Source: Actinomycetota bacterium
GTDB lineage: Bacteria > Actinomycetota > Humimicrobiia > Humimicrobiales > Humimicrobiaceae
Direction: 5' to 3'
Assembly: GCA_028695395.1 (NCBI GenBank)
Contig: JAQVJB010000038.1
Coordinates: 1 to 15,558, forward strand
DNA length: 15,558 nucleotides
This document shows, one piece after another, positions 1 to 4,294 of this stretch (its first letter is position 1; every line of letters starts with the position of its first letter). The notes beneath the pieces were generated by a model, which was given only the letters and a program-made list of their open reading frames with translations, did no database searches and was not told the DNA's origin. Both the position numbers and the translations under genes were made by a program.

Positions 1-122
1 ACCACACAGAAATGGAAGTAAAGCTAATTACACCTGTAGCAATGGAAGAAGGACTAAGGTTTGCTATCAGGGAAGGCGGAAGGACCATAGGTGCCGGTAG
101 TATTTCCAAGATAATAGAGTAA
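1..122 (+). CDS. tuf: Elongation factor Tu, C-terminal end (partial, first copy)
   Basis: The first full codon is at base 3, and 39 codons are read to the TAA at 120-122. The fragment includes LRFAIREGGRTIGAG and ends in SKIIE. This is the end of domain 3 of EF-Tu, the GTPase that delivers aminoacyl-tRNA to the ribosome. The conserved REGGRT(I/V)GAG motif makes the family call firm. The rest of the gene lies left of the window. A second tuf starts at 15515, so the genome has at least two copies flanking this cluster in the same orientation. The gene is followed 14 bases later by a perfect hairpin (137-166) and then rpmG. Confidence 0.95.
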   Translation, partial: HTEMEVKLITPVAMEEGLRFAIREGGRTIGAGSISKIIE

Positions 123-136
123 TATATTAGATGAAA

Positions 137-166
137 AGGAAATATTTATTGACATAAATATTTCCT
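137..166 (+). terminator. Perfect 13-bp hairpin after tuf
   Basis: Arms 137-149 (AGGAAATATTTAT) and 154-166 are exact reverse complements around a TGAC loop. The position just after the tuf stop suggests a 3'-end stabiliser or a terminator. There is no clean U-tract next to the right arm: AATGTTAATTT follows, and a TTTTTT run appears only at 189-194. Intrinsic termination is therefore uncertain. The loop and its edges form a perfect TTGACA (149-154), so the same bases may instead be a promoter -35 box within a dyad. Confidence 0.4.
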
Positions 167-177
167 AATGTTAATTT
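149..177 (+). promoter_or_regulatory. Candidate promoter for rpmG, tRNA-Trp and secE
   Basis: The -35 box TTGACA is at 149-154. A 17-bp spacer is followed by TAATTT at 172-177, preceded by TG at 169-170 (TGN-extended -10). The -10 hexamer itself is weak. The call rests on the consensus -35, the exact spacing and the same layout at the rpoB and rpsL promoters. The predicted transcript would start near 184, giving a leader of about 40 bases before rpmG. Confidence 0.45.
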
Positions 178-222
178 ATTAACTTGCGTTTTTTCAAATA
201 TAGATTAAATTTGGAGTAAAAA

Positions 223-372
223 GTGAGAGTCAATGTAATATTAGCGTGTAGTGACTGTAAAAGAAGAAACTACACTTCAGTTAAAAATAAAAAAAATGAT
301 CCTGACAGGATAGAAGTAAAAAAATATTGTAAGTGGTGCAGGAAACATACGGTTCATAAGGAGACCCGTTAG
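223..372 (+). CDS. rpmG: Large ribosomal subunit protein bL33
   Basis: This 49-residue protein starts at GTG (223), behind a TTGGAG Shine-Dalgarno-like stretch at 211-216. bL33 is a small protein of the 50S subunit near the E site. It has two CXXC pairs, C9-SD-C12 and C36-KW-C39, so it is the zinc-binding (C+) form. The length is typical (49-55 residues) and the N-terminus (MRVNVILACSDC) and the basic C-terminus fit the family. The TAG stop at 370-372 overlaps the first two bases of tRNA-Trp, so RNase P maturation of the tRNA would cut inside the rpmG stop codon. The order rpmG, tRNA-Trp, secE is conserved in Actinobacteriota and some Firmicutes. Confidence 0.93.
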   Translation: MRVNVILACSDCKRRNYTSVKNKKNDPDRIEVKKYCKWCRKHTVHKETR

Positions 373-447
373 GGCTGTAGCTCCAATCGGTAGAGCACCG
401 GTCTCCAAAACCGGGTGTTGGGGGTTCGAATCCCTCCAGCCCTGCCA
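371..447 (+). tRNA. trnW: tRNA-Trp (anticodon CCA)
   Basis: A complete cloverleaf can be drawn. The acceptor stem is 371-377 with 437-443 (7 bp). The D stem is 380-383 with 393-396. The anticodon stem is 398-402 with 410-414, with loop CTCCAAA and anticodon CCA at 405-407. The T stem is 420-424 with 432-436 (one G-U pair), with loop TTCGAAT. The discriminator is G444, the tryptophan identity base in bacteria, and CCA is encoded at 445-447. The molecule closely resembles bacterial tRNA-Trp. The 5' end overlaps the rpmG stop codon by two bases. Its 3' 21 bases (427-447) are also part of an 88-bp direct repeat whose second copy (597-617) is only a tRNA fragment. Confidence 0.97.
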
Positions 448-514
448 GAAGTTTTTGTTATTTGAAAAGTTATAACGGTTAAGAAGCTGGATAATATGCC
501 GGTGGCATATTATC
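427..514 (+). repeat. 88-bp direct repeat, copy 1 (tRNA-Trp 3' end plus hairpin)
   Basis: Bases 427-514 are identical to 597-684, an offset of 170. The left edge lies inside the tRNA T-loop: 427 begins CGAATCCC, while base 426 (T) differs from 596 (A). The right edge is the last base of the palindrome at 490-514, since 515 (T) differs from 685 (A). The copy therefore holds the last 21 bases of tRNA-Trp, a 42-bp spacer and the palindrome. Perfect identity implies a recent event, gene conversion or an assembly artefact. Confidence 0.95.
490..514 (+). repeat. 11-bp palindromic hairpin (copy 1)
   Basis: GATAATATGCC (490-500) and GGCATATTATC (504-514) are exact reverse complements around a GGT loop. 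There is no U-tract after the stem. It forms the right end of the 88-bp repeat. It may act as a 3' processing or stability element for the tRNA transcript, or as the end of a mobile repeat. Confidence 0.85.
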
Positions 515-604
515 TGGGATTCGAAAGGACGGAGTGAAGGCGATAGCCTGAAATGAGTCCGCGTCTCTGCAGCGAACCGGAGGTGAGACGAAAGAACGAA
601 TCCC
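515..604 (+). other. Structured RNA-like insert (three-way junction) between the 88-bp repeats
   Basis: Three helices can be drawn by eye. The closing stem is GGGATTCG (516-523) with CGAATCCC (597-604), 8 bp. Arm 1 has GGAC (527-530) with GTCC (557-560), a symmetric 7x7 internal loop rich in G-A apposition (531-537 and 550-556), and a tip AGGC-GATA-GCCT (538-549). Arm 2 has GTCTC (563-567) with GAGAC (585-589) and a 17-base loop. The segment is more GC-rich than its surroundings and has no ORF. The closing stem reads like a tRNA T-arm, GGGATTCGAA then CGAATCCC. The four bases CGAA occur at both 522-525 and 597-600, so 526-596 (71 bp) looks like an insertion into a T-loop flanked by a 4-bp duplication. 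I do not recognise the family. It could be a tRNA-targeting miniature mobile element, a REP/MITE-like repeat or a small structured RNA. Confidence 0.55.
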
Positions 605-684
605 TCCAGCCCTGCCAGAAGTTTTTGTTATTTGAAAAGTTATAACGGTTAAGAAGCTGGATAATATGCCGGTGGCATATTATC
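597..684 (+). repeat. 88-bp direct repeat, copy 2 (truncated tRNA-Trp plus hairpin)
   Basis: This is an exact copy of 427-514. It contains only the T-loop to CCA part of tRNA-Trp (597-617). No partner for the acceptor strand CAGCCCT lies upstream in 448-596, so it is not a functional tRNA. It continues into the hairpin at 660-684 and is then followed by native-looking sequence (ATCATGC, TTTTTT at 692-697, then the secE leader). Confidence 0.95.
660..684 (+). repeat. 11-bp palindromic hairpin (copy 2)
   Basis: It is identical to 490-514. Here a T-rich run (TTTTTT at 692-697) begins seven bases after the stem. The hairpin could weakly attenuate read-through from the tRNA into secE, but the spacing is poor for an intrinsic terminator. 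Confidence 0.8.
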
Positions 685-730
685 ATCATGCTTTTTTCGG
701 GTTATTTTAAAAGGAAAGAACAGGAAAAAA

Positions 731-1045
731 TTGGCTAAGCAAAAAGTTCCAACAAAATTTAAGCAAAAAGCCATGATGGAGCGGATGATGAAGGACAGAA
801 AAGCACCTCCGACTCCTACAAAGAAAAAGATTGACTGGAAAAAATTTATAAAGGCGATTCCGGGAAGGATTGCAAAATTTTTCAGGGATGTAGTCCATGA
901 ATTAAAGAAGGTAACATGGCCTACCAAAAAAGACCTTTTCAGATATACGGTTATTGTACTTATAACAATTGCATTTTTCGCAATTATTTTAGGTTTTTTT
1001 GATTTTATCTGGATAAGGCTTATAGAATTTATGGCGCTTGCTTGA
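731..1045 (+). CDS. secE: Protein translocase subunit SecE
   Basis: This 104-residue protein starts at TTG (731), with AAGGAAAG at 711-718 and CAGGAAA at 721-727 upstream. SecE is the small clamp-like subunit of the SecYEG channel in the cytoplasmic membrane. Residues 1-45 are a lysine-rich cytoplasmic extension, as in other single-span SecE proteins of Gram-positive bacteria. Residues 50-66 carry the signature FRDVVHELKKVTWPTK (amphipathic surface helix and hinge). Residues 71-95 form one transmembrane helix. It is followed 48 bases later by nusG, the usual pair. The TTG start is the best choice because the next in-frame ATG (codon 15, at 773) lacks a comparable ribosome-binding site. Confidence 0.95.
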   Translation: MAKQKVPTKFKQKAMMERMMKDRKAPPTPTKKKIDWKKFIKAIPGRIAKFFRDVVHELKKVTWPTKKDLFRYTVIVLITIAFFAIILGFFDFIWIRLIEFMALA

Positions 1046-1093
1046 TGATTTTTTAAAAGAGAGTAAAAAAGAGACTTGAGGGTGTTTTTTTAA

Positions 1094-1618
1094 ATGAGAT
1101 CTAGATGGTATGTTATACATTCATATGCAGGTTATGAAAATAAAGTAAAATTGAATCTTGAGCATCGTAAAGAATCAATGAATATGAGTGATAAAATTTT
1201 TGATATTTATATTCCTACCGAGGAGGTAATGGAAATACATTCAGGCAAGAAACATGTTTCTTCCAAGAAAGTTTTTCCGGGATACTTGCTTGTAAAAATG
1301 CTTCTTGACGATGACTCTTGGTATGTAGTGAGAAATACTCCTGGAGTAACAGGTTTTGTAGGGAGTGAAGACAGGCCCCAGCCTTTATCGGAGGACGAAG
1401 TAAACAGAATAATGAAGAAAGTTGTTTCTGAAAAGCCAAAAGCAAAGACAGACTTTGAGATAGGGATGCCTATCAAAGTCATTAACGGACCATTTGCAAA
1501 CTTTGACGGAACTATAAGCGAGATAAATATAGACCAGGGCAAAATCAGGGTGCTGGTTTCAATATTCGGGCGCCAGACACCTGTGGAACTTAATTTTGAT
1601 CAGGTTTCAAAAATTTAA
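1094..1618 (+). CDS. nusG: Transcription termination/antitermination factor NusG
   Basis: This 174-residue protein starts at ATG (1094) behind GAGGGTG (1077-1083). The NGN domain covers about residues 3-98: it starts with RWYVIHSYAGYENKV and includes FPGYLLVKM and TPGVTGFVG. The KOW domain covers about 121-174 (FEIGMPIKVINGPFANFDG). NusG binds the RNA polymerase clamp across the cleft, increases processivity, and through the KOW domain contacts Rho or ribosomal protein S10. Its direct target, the beta-prime clamp helices, is encoded downstream. There is no extended insert between the domains, and the length is ordinary. Confidence 0.97.
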   Translation: MRSRWYVIHSYAGYENKVKLNLEHRKESMNMSDKIFDIYIPTEEVMEIHSGKKHVSSKKVFPGYLLVKMLLDDDSWYVVRNTPGVTGFVGSEDRPQPLSEDEVNRIMKKVVSEKPKAKTDFEIGMPIKVINGPFANFDGTISEINIDQGKIRVLVSIFGRQTPVELNFDQVSKI

Positions 1619-1650
1619 CTTAAAAAATTTATTTTTAAAAGAGGATAAAA

Positions 1651-2073
1651 ATGGCAAAAAAGATAGCAGCATTAATAAAATTACAGGTAACGGCAGGACA
1701 GGCAAATCCTGCTCCTCCAATCGGTCCTGCATTGGGGCAGCATGGAATTAATATTATGGAATTCTGTAAGCAGTTTAATGAGCAGACTGCAAATCAGACA
1801 GGTACTATTCTTCCTGTTGTAATCACTGTTTATGCTGACAGGAGTTTCAGTTTTATAACAAAGACTCCTCCTGCTGCAGTTCTGATTAAAAAGGCTGTCG
1901 GCATTGACAAGGGTTCAAAAGAACCTAACCGGTCAAAAGTAGCAGAGATAACAAAAGCTCAGATTGAAGAAATTGCAAAACTTAAATTAAAAGATTTAAA
2001 TGCAAGAAAAGTCGAAGCTGCAGCTAAGATAATCGAAGGTACTGCCAAAAGCATGGGAGTCAAAGTAGTATAG
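1651..2073 (+). CDS. rplK: Large ribosomal subunit protein uL11
   Basis: This 140-residue protein starts at ATG behind AAGAGGA (1639-1645). The N-terminal domain contains the proline-rich PAPPIGPALGQHGINI motif, which forms the thiostrepton-binding GTPase-associated centre with 23S rRNA. The C-terminal RNA-binding domain runs from about residue 70 (TPPAAVLIKKAVG) to the end (KSMGVKVV). The length matches the family. It lies 32 bases after nusG and 39 bases before rplA, probably in one transcript. Confidence 0.98.
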   Translation: MAKKIAALIKLQVTAGQANPAPPIGPALGQHGINIMEFCKQFNEQTANQTGTILPVVITVYADRSFSFITKTPPAAVLIKKAVGIDKGSKEPNRSKVAEITKAQIEEIAKLKLKDLNARKVEAAAKIIEGTAKSMGVKVV

Positions 2074-2112
2074 TATTAAGTACAAGAGTTTTATTTAGAA
2101 GGACGGATTGTT

Positions 2113-2826
2113 GTGAAGAGAGGAAAAAAATATTTAGAAAAAGCTTCAGGGAGAGATAAGGTAACTCTTAATACTCCGCTGACAGCTATAAAATGGGCAA
2201 AGGAAAATAGTTTTACAAAATTTGATGAATCTATCGACCTTTCAATAAATCTTGGTATTGATCCTAAAAAAGCGGATCAGATAGTAAGAGGAACGATAGT
2301 GCTTCCTAACGGGACAGGAAAAGTTCCGAAAATACTTGTTTTCGCTCAGGGTGAAAAAGCGACCGAAGCTAAAGATGCCGGCGCAGACTATGTGGGCGGA
2401 GAAGAGCTTGTTGAGAAAGTGGCAGGAGGATGGTTAGACTTCGATATATGTATATCTACTCCAGATATGATGAAAAGCGTTGGTAAATTGGGGAAAGTTC
2501 TGGGGCCCAGAAAGCTTATGCCTAATCCTAAATCAGGCACTGTAACTATGGATATATCAAAAGCTGTAAGCGATATTAAAAAAGGCAGGCTTGAATTCAG
2601 AACTGATAAATACGGGGTCATACATAGCACGATAGGAAGGGTTAGTTTTGACGTAAAAGCACTTGCAGAAAACTATTCTGCACTTATTGATGCCATAGTA
2701 AAAGCTAAGCCATCAGCTTCAAAAGGGAAGTATATTAAAGCTATTTATGTTTCAACTACTATGGGGCCAAGCATGAAGATAGATGCCAATAAATCAATTG
2801 ATTCAGAAATGGCTGAAGTAGCTTAA
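2113..2826 (+). CDS. rplA: Large ribosomal subunit protein uL1
   Basis: This 237-residue protein starts at GTG (2113) behind AGAAGGACGG (2098-2107). uL1 forms the mobile L1 stalk that guides deacylated tRNA out of the E site, and it can repress its own operon by binding mRNA. The signature region reads GKVLGPRKLMPNPKSGTVT. Most homologues have G after LGPR/K, so the K here is a mild variation. The N-terminal KRGKKY and C-terminal TMGPSMKID are typical. I could not see an obvious L1-binding stem-loop in the short gap before rplK. Confidence 0.97.
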   Translation: MKRGKKYLEKASGRDKVTLNTPLTAIKWAKENSFTKFDESIDLSINLGIDPKKADQIVRGTIVLPNGTGKVPKILVFAQGEKATEAKDAGADYVGGEELVEKVAGGWLDFDICISTPDMMKSVGKLGKVLGPRKLMPNPKSGTVTMDISKAVSDIKKGRLEFRTDKYGVIHSTIGRVSFDVKALAENYSALIDAIVKAKPSASKGKYIKAIYVSTTMGPSMKIDANKSIDSEMAEVA

Positions 2827-2842
2827 GTTAAAAAATTAATAA

Positions 2843-2871
2843 TTGAGTTTATTTAAATAAAAAGTTAATAA
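2843..2871 (+). promoter_or_regulatory. Candidate promoter for the rplJ-rplL leader
   Basis: TTGAGT (2843-2848), a 17-bp spacer and TAATAA (2866-2871) are placed so that transcription would start near 2878, just before the L10 leader RNA. The region is very AT-rich, so chance matches are likely. Confidence 0.35.
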
Positions 2872-2877
2872 TAAAAT

Positions 2878-2967
2878 AACCAAAGACAGCAGGTGCTGAA
2901 AAATGTTTTAGCTTAATACCCTGCCCAGGTTGATTGAATCCTTATAAATCGACCTGTTTGGGTCGGT
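2878..2967 (+). promoter_or_regulatory. L10 leader RNA with antiterminator/terminator switch
   Basis: The 207-base gap before rplJ holds an L10-leader-type element. GCAGG (2889-2893) pairs with CCTGC (2920-2924), enclosing a hairpin (2895-2902 with 2906-2912, one bulged G). Flanking bases such as AAAGACAGCAGGTG and TTAATACCCTGCC match the known L10 leader pattern. Next, AGGTTGATT (2927-2935) can pair with AATCGACCT (2947-2955), 9 bp with one G-U. That helix overlaps the 5' arm of the terminator at 2948-2967, so the two are mutually exclusive. By analogy with Bacillus rplJL attenuation, excess L10(L12)4 complex binds the leader and favours the terminator. The element and the switch are seen in the sequence, while the direction of control is taken from the family. 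Confidence 0.85.
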
Positions 2968-2973
2968 TTTTTT
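2948..2973 (+). terminator. Intrinsic terminator (attenuator) before rplJ
   Basis: ATCGACC (2948-2954) pairs with GGTCGGT (2961-2967), 7 bp with one G-U, around a 6-base loop. It runs directly into T residues (2967-2973). It lies upstream of the coding region, so it is an attenuator and not an end-of-operon terminator. Confidence 0.85.
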
Positions 2974-3045
2974 ATTACTTTAAAATATATTTTAAAAAGA
3001 AATTGATAAATAAATATTTTTATTTTATATAAGGTGGTGTTTTGC

Positions 3046-3576
3046 TTGATAAAAAAAGAAAAAGAACTAAAGGTCGATATATTAAAGAAGGATTTCAGCG
3101 ATAATGAGGGTTTGATTTTTGCAGATCACAGCAATATGAAGTCTGAACAATCAATGGCAATAAGAGAAAAGCTCGATGATATTGATGCAAACTTAAGAAT
3201 TGTTAAAAATACTCTTGCTGCCCTTGTTGCAGGTGAATATTTTAAAGGTATCGATTTTACGGAAATCTTTAAAGGACATACCAGCGTTATTGTCAGTCAT
3301 AAAGATGTGATATCTACAGCTAAGGCACTGAAAGATATAATCAAGGAATTTGATATTTTAAAAATCAAGGCAGGAATCATTGATGGTAAGCTCATAAGCT
3401 CTGAAGATGTTGACAAACTTGCAAGTCTTCCGTCTAGAGAAGTTTTGCTTGCGCAGATTGCTTCAGGTCTGCTAAGCCCTATCTTTGCTTTGGTAAATCT
3501 GCTTAATAATTTGCCACAGAAACTGGTAATGACATTGGCTGCTATAAAAAAAGAAAAAGAATTACAAACTAATTAA
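3046..3576 (+). CDS. rplJ: Large ribosomal subunit protein uL10
   Basis: I place the start at TTG 3046 (176 residues, MIKKEKELKVDILKK), because AAGGTGG at 3031-3037 is then an ideal ribosome-binding site 8 bases upstream. The upstream in-frame GTGs at 3034 and 3037 would lie inside that site and add four unconserved residues. uL10 anchors the L7/L12 dimers and binds 23S rRNA in the GTPase centre. The N-terminal domain includes LRIVKNTLAALV, matching the VVRNTL-type RNA-binding motif. The C-terminal helix that carries L12 dimers spans about 135-176. Its expression is probably controlled by the leader directly upstream. The next gene is its partner rplL. Confidence 0.95.
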   Translation: MIKKEKELKVDILKKDFSDNEGLIFADHSNMKSEQSMAIREKLDDIDANLRIVKNTLAALVAGEYFKGIDFTEIFKGHTSVIVSHKDVISTAKALKDIIKEFDILKIKAGIIDGKLISSEDVDKLASLPSREVLLAQIASGLLSPIFALVNLLNNLPQKLVMTLAAIKKEKELQTN

Positions 3577-3617
3577 TTTAAAAAATTGAAATTTTCAAGA
3601 AGGAAAGGATAAAAAAA

Positions 3618-4010
3618 ATGGCTAAAGAATTAAAGATGGAAGAAATACTGGAAGCGATTGAAAAAATGACCGTACTTCAGCTTTCTGAATTAGTGAAAGC
3701 TTTGGAAGAAAAATTTGGTGTCAGCGCTCAGGCTATGGTTGCTGCTGCTCCTGCCGGAGGAGCTGCTCCTGATGCTGCAGCAGAGGCTGCTGAAGAACAG
3801 ACTGAATTTGATGTTGTTTTAAAATCTGCTGGTGAAAAGAAAATACAGGTTATAAAAGTTGTTAGAGCTTTAACCGGACTTGGCTTGAAAGAAGCTAAAG
3901 ACCTTGTAGACGCTGCGCCTGGCGTAGTTAAAGAAAAAGTTTCTAAAGAAGAAGCAGAAAAAGTTAAAAAAGAACTTGAAGAAAGCGGAGCTACAGTAGA
4001 AGTCAAATAA
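3618..4010 (+). CDS. rplL: Large ribosomal subunit protein bL12 (L7/L12)
   Basis: This 130-residue protein starts at ATG behind GAAGGAAAGG (3600-3609). The N-terminal dimerisation domain covers about 1-35 (LELVKALEEKFGV-type helix). An alanine/glycine/proline-rich hinge covers about 40-60 (AAAPAGGAAPDAAAEAAEE). The C-terminal factor-binding domain covers about 62-130, with KIQVIKVVRALTGLGLKEAK and the terminal GATVEVK. It recruits the translational GTPases EF-Tu and EF-G, both encoded in this same window. The length is slightly above the usual 120-128 because of the hinge. Confidence 0.98.
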   Translation: MAKELKMEEILEAIEKMTVLQLSELVKALEEKFGVSAQAMVAAAPAGGAAPDAAAEAAEEQTEFDVVLKSAGEKKIQVIKVVRALTGLGLKEAKDLVDAAPGVVKEKVSKEEAEKVKKELEESGATVEVK

Positions 4011-4092
4011 TCCGTCTTCACTGTTTTTGTCTGTCGGTTAAATAAAGAATTAACAGGCAATGGTTTTTAAAAAGTTCTAAAATAGAATCTTA

Positions 4093-4144
4093 GTCAATAG
4101 ATAAGCTGGCTTTAAAATAAAAAATAGTTAGCTTATCTATTGAC
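4093..4144 (+). repeat. 15-bp perfect inverted repeat upstream of rpoB
   Basis: Arms 4093-4107 (GTCAATAGATAAGCT) and 4130-4144 (AGCTTATCTATTGAC) are exact reverse complements with a 22-base AT-rich spacer. The right arm ends in TTGAC, most of the -35 box of the rpoB promoter. No U-tract follows, so it does not look like a simple terminator for rplL. It could be an operator or a hairpin protecting the 3' end of rplJL mRNA. The 284-base gap 4011-4294 holds this repeat, the promoter and the rpoB leader, and no gene. Confidence 0.8.
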
Positions 4145-4167
4145 ATTATTGAATAATTTGCTATATT
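4140..4167 (+). promoter_or_regulatory. Promoter for rpoB-rpoC
   Basis: TTGACA (4140-4145), a 16-bp spacer and TATATT (4162-4167) with an upstream TG (4159-4160) form a strong vegetative sigma-factor promoter. The predicted start is near 4174. It would give rpoBC transcription independent of rplJL. Confidence 0.75.
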
Positions 4168-4173
4168 AATTGT

Positions 4174-4294
4174 TTGCAACTTTTTTGGGTTTTAAAAAAA
4201 CACCCTCTTAAAGTGAGCTTTTTATCCTTTTAACAGTAATCAATTTGTCGTATAGAATTTTTTTGCAATTTTTTAAAAAAGGGGAGAAATATTA
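4174..4294 (+). other. rpoB 5' untranslated leader
   Basis: The leader is about 120 bases with poly-T and poly-A runs. A weak hairpin pairs GGGTTTT (4187-4193) with AAACACCC (4198-4205, one bulged C). A 4-bp stem AAAG/CTTT follows at 4210-4221. It ends with the ribosome-binding site AGGGGAG (4280-4286). I recognise no known leader RNA family. Confidence 0.3.

Noticed and set aside
549..593. Hammerhead-ribozyme-like core (CTGAAATGA ... GAGAC-GAAA)
   Set aside because: The CUGAUGA box has two extra A residues. The strand after it does not pair directly with the bases before GAAA, and no cleavage-site UH lies in the right place. The resemblance is partial.
597..617. Second tRNA gene
   Set aside because: Only the T-loop-to-CCA part is present. 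No AGGGCTG acceptor strand, D arm or anticodon arm lies in 448-596.
427..684. CRISPR-like repeat array
   Set aside because: There are only two copies, 88 bp long, including part of a tRNA gene. There is one unique interval and no cas genes.
649..927. Minus-strand ORF opposite secE, and the other minus-strand ORFs
   Set aside because: All lie opposite conserved genes. Their compositions reflect antisense reading of lysine- or acid-rich proteins, and they lack ribosome-binding sites and family motifs.
3034..3045. rplJ starting at GTG 3034
   Set aside because: It would place the start inside the AAGGTGGTG ribosome-binding site and add four unconserved residues. TTG 3046 has correct spacing and a normal L10 N-terminus.
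4031..4056. Intrinsic terminator after rplL
   Set aside because: CTG/CAG plus TTAA/TTAA pairing is broken by a 4-base bulge and is almost all A-T. No U-tract follows directly.
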